Positions 52,458 to 62,215 are shown, counted from the first letter of the stretch. The stretch: DNA of 64,000 bases from Leptothermofonsia sichuanensis E412 (GCF_019891175.1 NZ_CP072600.1:1612001-1676000); one strand, 5' to 3'. The notes: a model not told the origin generated them from the sequence alone. Numbers and translations are program-made.

Positions 52458-54134
52458 ATGAAGAGTGGAATTTTGAAGTGTTTTCTATGCAGCCCGATGG
52501 TTCTGGGAATGGTCGCCGTTTCTGCCACCGCCCAGCCATTGCCACTCACCGCTACTGACCCGTTAACGGTTGCCCCCCAGGGACGCAACCGTGGGATTGG
52601 CGGTCGAGTTCTGCCGGTGTCCCAATTGGAGTCTGCTCCCCTGGGCTATCGCTCCCCAACTGTCATGGGGCAGGTCACATCAGTTTCCCAACTGTCCGAT
52701 GTGCGCCCAACAGATTGGGCGTTTCAGGCGTTGCAATCCCTGGTCGAACGTTACGGCTGCATTGTGGGGTATCCTGATCGCACCTATCGGGGTAATCAGG
52801 CCATGACCCGCTATGAGTTTGCTGCCGGTCTGAATGCCTGTATGGATCGAATCAATGAGTTAATTGCCGCAGGCACCGCTGACCTGGTCAGAAAAGAAGA
52901 TCTGGCAGTGCTGCAACGGCTTCAGGAGGAATTCGCCGCGGAACTGGCAGTGCTTCGGGGTCGAGTTGATGCCTTGGAAGCCCGCACCGCCACCCTGGAG
53001 AAGCAGCAGTTTTCCACCACGACCAAACTGAACGGTGAAGTCATTTTTGCCCTAGCAGGCATTGCCACTGGACAGAATGCTGCGGGGGCAAGAATTGATC
53101 GGATTCCAGTCCTGGGCAATCGCGTCCGCCTGAATTTCGACACCAGTTTTACTGGCAGAGATTTGCTCAGAACCCGACTTCAAGCCGGTAACTTAGATTT
53201 GTTTGGACCTGTCACCCTTACTCCAGAAGGTTCTCTCCGCATCAACGCTGACAGCGGCAATCAGGTTGGCATTGATGCCCTGTTATACCAGTTCCCGATT
53301 GGTGAGAGCACTACGGTTACGGTTGAAGCCAATGCCGGGGCAACGGATGATTTTATTCCTACCATTCACCCCTTCTTTGATGGCGATGGTGGGTTTGGGG
53401 CATTGTCTCATTTTGCCACCCGCAACCCAATCTACTATTTGTTGGGTGGTTCGGGAATTGGCGTCAGCCATTCCTTCGGCAACATATTTGAACTGGGAGT
53501 TGGCTACCTGGCAGATAACGGCACCGGAGCCGCCAACCTGCCGTTTGCCAAGAATGGTCTGTTTAATGGTCCCTACGGGGCGATCGCCCAACTGACCATC
53601 ACCCCCTCCGAGCGCTTTCAGGTGGGCCTGACCTATATCCACTCCTACAAAACCGACTTTTCTACCGCCGGCGAGACCGGGAGTAATCAGGCAAACTTTG
53701 TCAACTTCACAGGTGGGTTGCCCTTCTCTACCAATGCCTATGGGATAGGTGCCTCCTTCCGGATTACCCCTGGAATTGTGCTCAATGGTTCCGCTGGCTA
53801 TACCAAAGCGCGATCGCTGGCAAGTGGACTCAGAGGGGACGCCAACATCTGGAACTGGATGGTCGGACTTGCCTTTCCTGACTTTGGTAAGAAGGGCAGT
53901 GTGGCTGGCATTCTGGTAGGGATGGAACCCAAAGTCACCAATGTGCGTGGTAACCTGAATGCTGCCCTATCGGAAGACCTGGATACTTCTCTGCATGTGG
54001 AGGCGTTCTATCAGTTCCAACTGACTGATAACATCGCCATCACTCCTGGGCTGATCTGGTTGACCGCTCCCGACCACAATCGTAACAACAACGATATCTT
54101 GATGGGAGTGATACGGACAACGTTTACGTTCTAG
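52458..54134 (+). CDS. SLH/OprB-type outer membrane porin, iron-uptake porin candidate
   Basis: A 558-residue outer membrane protein. Signal peptide ~1-26 (MKSGILKCFLCSPMVLGMVA, cleavage after SATA). An SLH domain at ~75-130 (LSDVRPTDWAFQALQSLVER, YGCIVGYPDRTYRGNQAMTR) anchors to the peptidoglycan polymer, then a coiled coil (~145-190) leads to an OprB-type beta barrel (~195-558) ending TTFTF with the terminal aromatic. Cyanobacterial porins of this architecture pass ions, and some are reported as iron-uptake porins. The position next to the ferroxidase and permease fits that. Start: ATG 52458 with GAGG about 11 nt upstream. Confidence 0.85.
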   Translation: MKSGILKCFLCSPMVLGMVAVSATAQPLPLTATDPLTVAPQGRNRGIGGRVLPVSQLESAPLGYRSPTVMGQVTSVSQLSDVRPTDWAFQALQSLVERYGCIVGYPDRTYRGNQAMTRYEFAAGLNACMDRINELIAAGTADLVRKEDLAVLQRLQEEFAAELAVLRGRVDALEARTATLEKQQFSTTTKLNGEVIFALAGIATGQNAAGARIDRIPVLGNRVRLNFDTSFTGRDLLRTRLQAGNLDLFGPVTLTPEGSLRINADSGNQVGIDALLYQFPIGESTTVTVEANAGATDDFIPTIHPFFDGDGGFGALSHFATRNPIYYLLGGSGIGVSHSFGNIFELGVGYLADNGTGAANLPFAKNGLFNGPYGAIAQLTITPSERFQVGLTYIHSYKTDFSTAGETGSNQANFVNFTGGLPFSTNAYGIGASFRITPGIVLNGSAGYTKARSLASGLRGDANIWNWMVGLAFPDFGKKGSVAGILVGMEPKVTNVRGNLNAALSEDLDTSLHVEAFYQFQLTDNIAITPGLIWLTAPDHNRNNNDILMGVIRTTFTF

Positions 54135-54149
54135 TGGTCTGCGGCAGCA

Positions 54150-54275
54150 GCTTCTCACCACAAAGGCACAAAGATTCTCCAGGACTGTAGATTAAATCAA
54201 CCGAAAAATTTAGCCTACTCCAGAGATACAGAGCAATTCCTCTGTGTTCTCTGTGCCTCTGTGGTGACGTTCAGC
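54150..54275. repeat. CACAGAG palindromic repeat, family D, copy
   Basis: TCACCACAAAGGCACAAAGA at the left, GATTAAATCAACCGAAAAAT in the middle and CTCTGTGTTCTCTGTGCCTC at the right. It follows the porin gene. Confidence 0.65.
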
Positions 54276-54305
54276 TTATCAACCAGTCGCCATTAACAAC
54301 AGACC

Positions 54306-54797
54306 CTAATGATGAATCTCCAAATTGATCACATAGTGTCCCAGTGCCATCTTTTCAGACCAGAGTTCGTACTCGATTCGGAAAAACGTGGGCAGAGGAT
54401 TACTTTCCAGAACAAGATTGCGGGTATAGTTCCGCAGGCAAAGCTGGCGGTTTTCCCCGGCGTTTTGACCATGCAGCCAGTAGCGACTCAACCCATATAC
54501 CCCCCGTTCCAGCAGGTGCCGGTAACTGAACCGCCCATTTCCCTGCATAGTCAGGATGACCCGGTAGGGAGAAAACTCCAGCCATAACAGTCGAGGAGTT
54601 TCGCCATAGGGCATGGCCGGAATTTCCTGCCCGTCTGGGGCAAATTCGCGATCGCGGATCACTGGCTCTGTCAACAATAAATGAAAGCGGTCAAAGTCTT
54701 TCTGGTAAAGGGTTGCGATCGTCTCCACTTCCGTGCAGATAGGAAAATCGGTGGAGATAAACGACAGGCAAACAGGTCGGCGATGATGGGTCAGCAT
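54306..54797 (-). CDS. Hypothetical protein
   Basis: 163 residues, no signal peptide, no membrane segment. Rich in aromatic residues and arginine (for example LLWLEFSPYRVILTMQGNGR, LERGVYGLSRYWLHGQNAGE). I recognise no family. Its composition fits a soluble beta-rich protein. It is convergent with the porin gene and divergent from aroA. Start: ATG 54797. Confidence 0.55.
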   Translation of the reverse strand: MLTHHRRPVCLSFISTDFPICTEVETIATLYQKDFDRFHLLLTEPVIRDREFAPDGQEIPAMPYGETPRLLWLEFSPYRVILTMQGNGRFSYRHLLERGVYGLSRYWLHGQNAGENRQLCLRNYTRNLVLESNPLPTFFRIEYELWSEKMALGHYVINLEIHH

Positions 54798-54878
54798 GAG
54801 AAACCTTTATCCATAAATTCTTCCCCCGATATCTGGATATTGGATAAAGAATATTGGGTTTTGAATTTCCTCCACTCT

Positions 54879-54954
54879 ACCCTTCAGGAACAGCAGAGCC
54901 ATACATCCTTCATCCTACCCTTCAGGAACGGCAGAGCCATACATCCTTCACCCT
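54879..54954 (+). repeat. 38-bp imperfect tandem repeat upstream of aroA
   Basis: Two units of 38 bp (54879-54916, 54917-54954), each TACCCTTCAGGAACRGCAGA followed by GCCATACATCCTTCA. The second unit is followed by further CCTTCA-rich sequence. It lies 84 bp before the aroA start. Confidence 0.8.
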
Positions 54955-55037
54955 TCACCCCTCATCCTTCCATTCCCCATCCTTGAAACTTGATTGTTTG
55001 CGGTCTCGACTAAGGATAGGATTACTCTGGTGTATCC

Positions 55038-56441
55038 ATGCCAGTTTATCCGATCCCCCTGATCCCCATGCCCGTACCCGGTGTAATCTTTCTCAACATC
55101 TCTCAAGGTCAGCACACCTTAACCATCACCCAACCTCCCTCTGGGCTATCGTTGCAGGGGCGTATCCGGATACCGGGAGATAAGTCCATTTCCCATCGGG
55201 CATTGATGTTGGGGGCACTGGCAGAGGGCACCACAACGATCGAAGGGTTGCTGTTGGGTGAAGACCCGCGCAGTACTGCCGAATGTTTTCGGGCGCTGGG
55301 TGCAGAGATTTCTGAATTAAACACTCGCCAGGTTACTGTCCAGGGGATTGGGCTGGGGCAACTGCTGGAACCTCTGGATGTACTCAATGCAGGGAATTCT
55401 GGAACGACCTTGCGCCTGATGCTGGGAATTCTGGCATCCCACCCAGGCAGGTTTTTCACGGTTACGGGAGACAGTTCTCTGCGATCGCGCCCCATGTCTC
55501 GCGTGGTCAACCCCCTGCGGCAAATGGGGGCACAGATCTGGGGACGCCAGGAAGGCTCTCTGGCTCCCCTGGCAATTCAGGGGCAGCCACTACGCCCCAT
55601 CCACTATCACTCGCCCATTGCCTCTGCCCAGGTAAAATCCTGCATTCTGCTGGCAGGGTTAATGACCGGCGGGCAAACCAGTGTCACCGAACCCGCCCTG
55701 TCCCGGGATCACAGTGAACGGATGTTGAGAGCCTTTGGTGCAGACCTGGTCATCGATCCAGAGATCCATCGGGTGACGATAACGGGACCGGCAAAACTTC
55801 AAGGGCAGACGGTTGTGGTTCCCGGTGATATCAGTTCAGCCGCCTTTTGGCTGGTGGCGGGGGCAACTGTACCCGGTTCTGACCTGACGGTTGAGAATGT
55901 GGGCGTCAACCCCACCCGGACAGGCATATTGGAAGCCCTGGAACAGATGGGGGCAGACATTACCCAGGAAAATGTTCGGGAAGTTGCCGGAGAACCTGTG
56001 GCTGACTTGCGGGTTCGCTATGCGGGCGGAGAGGGTCGCCTGCCCCTGCAAGCCTGTTCCATTGCTGGCGATCTGATTCCGCGCCTGATTGATGAAATCC
56101 CAATCCTGGCAGTGGCCGCCGCTTTTGCCAAAGGGACAACGGTGATTCGGGATGCCGCAGAACTGCGGGTGAAGGAGAGCGATCGCATTGCAGTGATGGC
56201 GGATCAACTGAACCGCATGGGAGCCAGGATCACCGAGCTACCCGATGGCATGGAAATTACCGGCGGTAACCCCCTGAGCGGTACCGAGGTCGATAGCCAC
56301 ACGGATCACCGGATTGCCATGAGTCTTGCGATCGCAGCTCTCGCCGCTAGGGGCACCACCACCATTCAACAGGCAGAAGCCGCCGCCATCTCTTATCCAG
56401 ATTTTGTCCCGACCCTGGAACAGGTCTGCACACCCGTATAA
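55038..56441 (+). CDS. aroA: 3-phosphoshikimate 1-carboxyvinyltransferase (EPSP synthase)
   Basis: A 467-residue enzyme joining shikimate 3-phosphate and PEP in the shikimate pathway. Conserved blocks: [20 protein letters not shown] (~46-65), [17 protein letters not shown] (~116-132), [20 protein letters not shown] (~145-164) and [20 protein letters not shown] (~378-397). The RPM.R form and the overall motif set are of class II type (as in Gram-positives and cyanobacteria). The N-terminal ~30 residues ([14 protein letters not shown]) are proline-rich and probably not conserved: ATG 55068 is a possible alternative start. Confidence 0.92.
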   Translation: MPVYPIPLIPMPVPGVIFLNISQGQHTLTITQPPSGLSLQGRIRIPGDKSISHRALMLGALAEGTTTIEGLLLGEDPRSTAECFRALGAEISELNTRQVTVQGIGLGQLLEPLDVLNAGNSGTTLRLMLGILASHPGRFFTVTGDSSLRSRPMSRVVNPLRQMGAQIWGRQEGSLAPLAIQGQPLRPIHYHSPIASAQVKSCILLAGLMTGGQTSVTEPALSRDHSERMLRAFGADLVIDPEIHRVTITGPAKLQGQTVVVPGDISSAAFWLVAGATVPGSDLTVENVGVNPTRTGILEALEQMGADITQENVREVAGEPVADLRVRYAGGEGRLPLQACSIAGDLIPRLIDEIPILAVAAAFAKGTTVIRDAAELRVKESDRIAVMADQLNRMGARITELPDGMEITGGNPLSGTEVDSHTDHRIAMSLAIAALAARGTTTIQQAEAAAISYPDFVPTLEQVCTPV

Positions 56442-56590
56442 TCTCCTGTCAAAATAGATGCCTGATTCCCTGAACAAATACGCAGGCCAGGGCTGGAAAG
56501 CCTGTATTTGCTACAGATAAGCAATTTATCAAAATTGAAACTCTGTTAGATTTTGTGCTCGAATGTCCTAAATAAGGGAGTAATACCAAT

Positions 56591-57655
56591 CTAAGTACAG
56601 GACAAAAGTTTGAGATTGTCCAAGAACTCATCTAATTTATGGTCAAGATTAACGAGTAGGTTGTGCAAGTAATCTAAGCCATATCGGAATAGACTCTGGG
56701 CTTTGCGCCCATGGGACTTGAGTTGAATCGTTTTGTGCGCCTGCCGCCACACCCCCGTTCGCATCACCCAACATAACGCCAATGTGAGGAGCGCAAAGAG
56801 CTTGCGGACTCGGTAGTCATCAATAAAATGGGTCGCTTCGAGGCAGAAGCCCCGAGTTTTGAACGCACCGAACAGGGTTTCTAAATTCCACCGCAGGGCG
56901 TAATCTTTGAGGGCTGAATGGGGTGAATGGTTGGTGACCAAAATCAGTAATTCCTGGGTGTCAAGCCGCAGACCAACGACATACACCCAATGTCCCCACA
57001 CTTGACGGCGTTTGCGTAAAATCTTGGTTTCACCCGCTTTGAGATCGGCAAAGAGGACGCGGCCATTCAGGGCTTTGCTGCCATCACTGAGCGTTTCAGT
57101 TTCGCGAATCCGCCCCCGAAACGGGATTGGCTCATCTTCGAGCAAATAGCCAATCCACTCCCGCCCAACAAATTCGCGGTCGCTCGTCAGGCACCGCAGG
57201 CGGACATCCTCGCCAAAAATCGTGAAGAATTCGTTGAGCAAATCGATGCGCTCTTGGGTGTTGGAATTGCCGCGGTTGTCCAGCATCAGAAACACCACCG
57301 GAAAGGAAATACCCTGATGGCAAATGCCCAGGGTGAGAATGTTGAAAACGCTACCGCCAAAGCTCCATTCGGTGCGGTCTATGGCGAGCACCCAAGGCTG
57401 CGGGATCCCCATCAGGCAGACCACGGCACGGGCAATCGCCGCATAATCGAGATCAAAGTCGCTAAAGAAGCGCTGGAGACGCTTGTAGTTCGACGGAATT
57501 TGGGCGGAACCACAAAAGCTAGCAGCCAATTCGCTCAGATTCACCGTACGGGTTCGTAGCAGGGCGATCAGAAATTGAGCCACAAATGCCAGCCGCGCAC
57601 CATGCCAACCGAGGAGGGGCTGCAAAACTTGGCGAAATTCGGTAATCTGTTGCAT
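56591..57655 (-). CDS. IS4-family transposase, intact
   Basis: 354 residues with the DDE residues in order: VLAIDRTEWSFGG (D1), LTSDREFVG (D2) and YALRWNLETLFGAFK, an exact Y-x2-R-x3-E-x6-K signature of the IS4 family. No frame damage. Its TAG stop is the reverse complement of CTA, the first three bases of the terminal inverted repeat, so the coding region uses the element to its last base. Confidence 0.9.
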   Translation of the reverse strand: MQQITEFRQVLQPLLGWHGARLAFVAQFLIALLRTRTVNLSELAASFCGSAQIPSNYKRLQRFFSDFDLDYAAIARAVVCLMGIPQPWVLAIDRTEWSFGGSVFNILTLGICHQGISFPVVFLMLDNRGNSNTQERIDLLNEFFTIFGEDVRLRCLTSDREFVGREWIGYLLEDEPIPFRGRIRETETLSDGSKALNGRVLFADLKAGETKILRKRRQVWGHWVYVVGLRLDTQELLILVTNHSPHSALKDYALRWNLETLFGAFKTRGFCLEATHFIDDYRVRKLFALLTLALCWVMRTGVWRQAHKTIQLKSHGRKAQSLFRYGLDYLHNLLVNLDHKLDEFLDNLKLLSCT

Positions 57656-57755
57656 GGGGGTCTCGTTGGTTTGTTGTTATTCCTAGGAAACCCCTTCCCG
57701 CCTAAGTTTTCAACCCTCTGTGTGCCTCAATTGACAAGTTTTGTCCTGTACTGAG
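56591..57755 (-). mobile_element. IS4-family element with 9-bp target duplication
   Basis: 1165 bp. Ends CTAAGTACAGGACAAAA (left) and, reverse-complemented, CTCAGTACAGGACAAAA (right), 16 of 17 identical. Flanked by AATACCAAT on both sides (56582-56590 and 57756-57764), the 9-bp duplication typical for IS4-type insertion. Complete and probably recent. Confidence 0.9.
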
Positions 57756-57764
57756 AATACCAAT

Positions 57765-58121
57765 TCTCTCAATGCTGGCGACATGTCCAATTGAACCTGA
57801 AGCCCTCTCCCAGGTTTGGGAAAGGGGGTTGGGGTGAGGGCTATTGTGAAGCCCTCAAAGTGAAAATTGGTATAACAGCAGTCATCCAGGTCAGGCCAAA
57901 TTGGAAACCTCAAAACTCGATCCTGGTATCCTTCCTTTCCTGTCTCCCGTCCCCTGCCACATCAAACCCCAGGTTCTATGGCACGTGTATCCTCTGGCTC
58001 CCGTCAACCGTCTGTCATCTGTTCCCTCTCCATAAGCTATGAGTCTAGATCCGCCTGCAGGCACATCGGTTGCCGTTTGTAATCAAACCGATGAACAAAC
58101 ATGGATACCGTTTTTGTTATA
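57765..58121. other. Gap between the IS4 and IS630 elements
   Basis: 357 bp with no convincing gene. It contains CTCTCCCAGGTTTGGGAAAG and GGGGTTGGGGTGAGGGC, a common cyanobacterial intergenic repeat also seen at 47527-47566. The missing part of the NERD gene is not here. Confidence 0.4.
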
Positions 58122-59285
58122 CCGATTTAAATTGGATATAGGGCAAATAGAGTAGACTGAGAGGGTAGTTTAGATTCCCTCTGCAATGGCTGGAGTCACC
58201 TCGGTTAAAGTCAAAGAAAGTCTCGATGAGCTAGTCCAACAATTGCAACAAGTGGAAACACCAAAGGACAAGGAACGCCTGCAAGTGCTGTACTGGCTCA
58301 AACAGGAAAAGCCACCCAGCATTGGTGCGATTGCCAAGGCGATCGGGAAACATCGCAATACAGTGGGAAACATCGCAATACAGTAGGGAGATGGTTATTG
58401 CAGTATCGGGAAGATGGGGTGAGTGCCATGCTGGAACGTAAAGTGTCGTCTGGCGGTGTCCGCAAGATTCCACAATGGGCGGAAGAGGCACTGGCTAAGC
58501 GATTAAAGAACTCGGAACATGGATTTGCCAGTTATGGAGCTGTGCAACAGTGGTTAGCGGAGGAGTTGGGTGTCGAAGCGGAGTATCATGCGGTATACCA
58601 AATGACGCGCTATCGCCTCCAAGCGAAGCTGAAAGTGGCTCGTCCGCAAAATATCAAGCAGGATTGTGAACGGCGCGAATCATTTAAAAAACCTTGCAGA
58701 TGACCTGGAGTTGTTGAGCCAGTATGCTCGGCAAGTCATCCAGGAGGAGCGTCCTATCCGTTATTTTGCTCAGGATGAAAGTCGCTTTGGACTCAAAACC
58801 CTGATTGGGCGCTTGATTACTGCTTGTGGTATCAAACCGATTGGGCAATGGCTATGGTTGTTCAAAGCGTTTTGGCTCTATGGGGCCGTCGAACCAGCAA
58901 CCGGAGAGTCGTTTTTCTTGCAATTCTCCCATGTGGATACTGCTTGCTATCAAGCGTTCCTCGAGGAGTTCTCCAAAGCCTACCCCGATAGTCTCAACAT
59001 TCTACAAGTGGATAACGGGCGTTTTCACAGCAGTAAAGATTTAGTGGTGCCAGAGAATGTGATTTTATTGTTTCAACCTGCTTACTGCCCAGAGTTAAAT
59101 CCGATTGAAAGGTTGTGGGAATACCTCAAGGCAGATTTGAAGTGGGCTTCGTTCAAAACGCTAGAGCAACTCCAAGCGAAGGTCGATCAACTCCTGGCTC
59201 AATTGACTCCAGAAGTTATTGCTTCGATCACAGGATATTCCTTCATCCTGAATGCCCTATCTGCCCTGAACCCCATTTAAATTGG
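58122..59285 (+). mobile_element. IS630-family element, copy 2
   Basis: 1164 bp, the same element as 32799-33963 in the opposite orientation, with TA at 58120-58121 and 59286-59287. It is one base shorter: the A7 run of copy 1 is A6 here (58686-58691). It cuts the NERD-domain gene on its right. Confidence 0.9.
58186..59280 (+). pseudogene. IS630 transposase, copy 2, disrupted
   Basis: It has the same arrangement and the same 20-bp tandem duplication (58345-58364, 58365-58384) as copy 1. In addition the run before the catalytic frame is A6. From A6 a -1 shift does not reach the DDE frame (a +1 or -2 would), whereas in copy 1 (A7) it does. Two lesions thus separate the DNA-binding and catalytic parts. 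The protein sequences of both copies are otherwise almost the same. Confidence 0.82.
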
Positions 59286-59802
59286 TATGACATTGGGCTG
59301 CTTCAGTTAAGTTGTTCCTCAACGCTGCTGGAGTTAAATCTTCGTAAACTAGCACTGTCCCTTGAGTTACAGGATTGGCGTCAAATTCTCTATCTTGCCA
59401 TTCTTTCCACCTGACAAATGGAAGGGCTACTCGAAAATTACAAGAAACCAAACCACGAGTCTCACGCCGCTCTGTCAGTTTATTTTGAACAGCAAACATC
59501 TGGTCTTCGGCTTGAGCAATAGGTGCTTCAGACTCTGAGTGCCATTCCTGCATTGTCCAGTCATGCCCCTGAATACTGACAATATTTCTGATACAACATC
59601 CTTTACATTCAATTACCCATAATCCCAACTCTCGATGCAATAAGAGAATATCAGGCTCTCGCTGAAGCTGACCGATGCGCCTGAAGATGGGGTAGCGATA
59701 ATATGCAACTCCTTCATCCTGTCTGAATGCCTGCTTCAACCAATCCCAAACCTTATTCTGAGCTGCATTGTTATCAAAGGGAGTGAAGGGGTGAAAATCC
59801 AT
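59257..59802 (-). pseudogene. NERD-domain protein, truncated by IS630
   Basis: The native part (59802 to 59288, ~171 residues) begins MDFHPFTPFDNNAAQNKVWD and contains EPDILLLHRELGLWVIECKG, the D...ExK core of the nuclease-related NERD domain. The last residues (TNLNGVQGR) come from the inserted element. In cyanobacteria such N-termini usually belong to UvrD-type helicases. The rest of the gene is not on the other side of the element, so a deletion accompanied or followed insertion. Confidence 0.7.
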
Positions 59803-59953
59803 ACTCTTCCAGGCTTCACAGATATTTGGGTGAATTTCTTAAACAGTACGTTCAGCGAAGGCTAAACATTCTTCCTCATTCAAGAGGGAACAATGTGAAC
59901 AGGATACTCGTCAAATTTGTTAATATTTGAGTAGGGCCGTGGGGGTAGTATAG

Positions 59954-60889
59954 GTGCAGTTATTGAAGTCCTTTAGGCTGGGAAGAAAAAGCAAGAAGCG
60001 GTTTTTCCAAGTTGTAATGGTTGTTTTTCTGTTTCTTAATGGTTTGTCTTACCTTGGTGCCTATGCCCTAACACACTTCAGTTCTCCTGGTCATGTGGGA
60101 TTGGGACTTCCTAGACCTAACAGTTCCAGGCTCCCCAGCGATATTGGACTTGAATATGTCACACAACGTATCTCCATCAATCAAACTGAGTGGCTAGAAA
60201 CCTGGTTCATTCCTGCTCAACATCATGTATCCACTGGTACTGTCCTGCTATTTCCCGGTAATGGAGGTAGTAAGGCTAAACAACTTCTAGCCCCAACCAA
60301 GGTGTTTCATCGTTTAGGCTACGACACCTTGCTTATTGATTTCCGAGGTGTAGGCGCTTCTAGCGGTAATACGACAACTCTAGGTATACGGGAAGCTAAA
60401 GATGTTGCTCTAGCATTGAGTTACGCTCAACATTCAAATTTGCAGCGTCCATTTGTTCTCTATGGTGTGTCAATGGGAAGTGCAGCGATTCTAAAAGCAA
60501 TCGCCCATGAAAAAATTAATCCTGATGCTGTGATCCTTGAACTTCCTTTTGCAAGACTGTTAGATGCTGTTAGAAGTCGATTGAGAGCAATCAGGGTTCC
60601 AACATTTCCGATGGCTGAAATGCTTGTCTTTTGGGGAAGTATTCAGCATAGATTCAATGGTTTTACGCATAATCCAGTAACTTATGCCAAGCAAGTTCGA
60701 TGTCCTGCTTTGTTGTTGCATGGCAAACTTGATAAGTGGACTACTGTGGCGGAAATCAATCAGATCTTTCAAAATCTGAACGGTTCCAAGGAATTAACCA
60801 TTTTCCCAAACACGGGTCATAGCTTGCTCGTTACGGTTGATAAGGAACATTGGCAGCGAAGTGTTGATCAATTTTTGAAGGGAGTTTAG
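59954..60889 (+). CDS. Alpha/beta hydrolase, membrane-anchored
   Basis: 311 residues. An N-terminal membrane anchor (~17-42, FFQVVMVVFLFLNGLSYLGAY) follows a basic stretch. The hydrolase core has LLFPGNGGSKAKQLL (oxyanion region, ~98-112), the nucleophile elbow YGVSMGSAA (Ser ~178), Asp in HGKLDKWTT (~258) and His in NTGHSLL (~284). Related to serine aminopeptidase S33/BEM46-like proteins, often esterases, facing the periplasm if the anchor is N-in. Start: GTG 59954. Codon use looks a little more AT-rich than most neighbours. Confidence 0.78.
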   Translation: MQLLKSFRLGRKSKKRFFQVVMVVFLFLNGLSYLGAYALTHFSSPGHVGLGLPRPNSSRLPSDIGLEYVTQRISINQTEWLETWFIPAQHHVSTGTVLLFPGNGGSKAKQLLAPTKVFHRLGYDTLLIDFRGVGASSGNTTTLGIREAKDVALALSYAQHSNLQRPFVLYGVSMGSAAILKAIAHEKINPDAVILELPFARLLDAVRSRLRAIRVPTFPMAEMLVFWGSIQHRFNGFTHNPVTYAKQVRCPALLLHGKLDKWTTVAEINQIFQNLNGSKELTIFPNTGHSLLVTVDKEHWQRSVDQFLKGV

Positions 60890-60976
60890 AAAAAGCCCGG
60901 TTCTAACTAGTTTTGAGTCTACAGGGGAGGAGGCATAAAATAAGCGCAAGGGGTTACGTCAAGGAGGCGGCACCGA

Positions 60977-61501
60977 ATGCCAGACCGCAAGAAAAGGGGG
61001 ACGGCAGGGGACAAAACGATTTGTCTGCCGATTGCTGAAGGGATTGACTCCGAGCAATTGGTCACCGATACAGCCGGATTTAGGGCATACCTTGATCGTC
61101 AAATTGCTGCCCATCCTGAATTGTTTCCCGCCCGAATCGGGGAAGGCTTGCCTGCATAGATTCGTACATTCAGATCTCCCAGAGATCACAACCCGGTGAA
61201 TTTGCCTGAAATGTAATCGCGATAGCTATCAGATTCGACCGGATACGGCGATGCCTTACATGAGACTTAATCAGAAATAAGGAAAACCGTAAATTCTTGA
61301 CGTAAGTTCGTCAATTCTGGCGGTCTTTTTATCAATTCAGAGCATGGACAATTTACTACCGATCAAGTCTATGTAGGGACGACTGAGGAAATCGAGAAGG
61401 GGTTATATCTGAGGCGTTACGGGGTGCCCTATGAGGGGATTGCCCATGTGTTAGGGCACTCAGCGATGTATTGGTACCGAGCTACCCAGGCGATGGAATG
61501 A
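60977..61501 (+). pseudogene. Decayed transposase-like gene
   Basis: An N-terminal piece (60977-61159) reads DKTICLPIAEGIDSEQLVTD, AYLDRQIAAHPELFPARIGE, stop. After a gap, a second piece up to TGA ~61499-61501 reads TTEEIEKGLYLRRYGVPYEG and IAHVLGHSAMYWYRATQAM. Both parts resemble pieces of a cyanobacterial transposase whose exact family I cannot name. The middle is broken by stops. Confidence 0.45.
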
Positions 61502-61645
61502 GCTTTAATTGTGGGCAGTACGGTGAAAGAATTGTGGGCAGTACGGTGAAAGACCCGCAAACCATTGCCCCTTCACCGGGGGGCAGATGAAACCCATAGT
61601 TGGTGGAGGGGTGAGCGTTTCTATACTCTGCCAGGCAGTGAGTTC

Positions 61646-61742
61646 TAGTGGTCTGTCAAGAATTATTTTGTGGGTTGAAACCCCCAAAATAATAACCCCT
61701 TCCCTATCCTAGATTCACAATTAAAAAGTTGACAGTCCACTA
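61646..61742. repeat. MITE, family B, best-preserved copy
   Basis: 97 bp flanked by TA and bounded by TAGTGGTCTGTCAA (left) and, reverse-complemented, TAGTGGACTGTCAA (right). No coding capacity. The left end continues GAATTATTTTGTGGGTTGAA as in the copies at 24468 and 33966. Its ends match those of the IS630 element at 44045-45259. Confidence 0.82.
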
Positions 61743-61761
61743 GGTCTGTCTGTCTGATGGC

Positions 61762-62136
61762 TTATCGGTTTCGGCGTCTGCGATTGAAAGCAAGTTTAGC
61801 CCTGGTACCTTTCCACAGAATGAATACAGGAATTGCCGCGATCGCCAAAGTCAGCCAGGTCATAAAGGACGATGAAGTAGCTACGGCATAAACCATGAGC
61901 AGGGCAAAACCGCCAAAGAGAAGCCAGCCTGTAATCAGAACCCACCAGGGTATGCGCCCTTCTGCCAATCCTTTGAACACCCGCCCCCGGAGCTGAATCT
62001 CTCCCATCGGCTCGTACCCGGAGGGAATCCGTTCAGGATATAAAGGGTTTTGCTCAGCCGGAATTTCCACTGAAAGTTTGTCTTTGTCTAAACTTTCATC
62101 GGGAAAGAACTGGTTAAACTCATCCTTTTCATTCAT
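61762..62136 (-). CDS. Small membrane protein, hypothetical
   Basis: 124 residues: an acidic cytoplasmic N-terminus (~1-60, NEKDEFNQFFPDESLDKDKL), two membrane segments (~63-84 IPWWVLITGWLLFGGFALLM and ~90-108) and a very basic tail (AFNRRRRNR). I do not recognise a family, though such proteins are common in cyanobacteria. Start: ATG 62136. Confidence 0.6.
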   Translation of the reverse strand: MNEKDEFNQFFPDESLDKDKLSVEIPAEQNPLYPERIPSGYEPMGEIQLRGRVFKGLAEGRIPWWVLITGWLLFGGFALLMVYAVATSSSFMTWLTLAIAAIPVFILWKGTRAKLAFNRRRRNR

Positions 62137-62215
62137 GGTCGTCCACCCATTTGAAAAAACTCAGGGAACTTGCTCCGAGTGGAATGGCACTGAATTAAGC
62201 TAAACACGATCGCTC

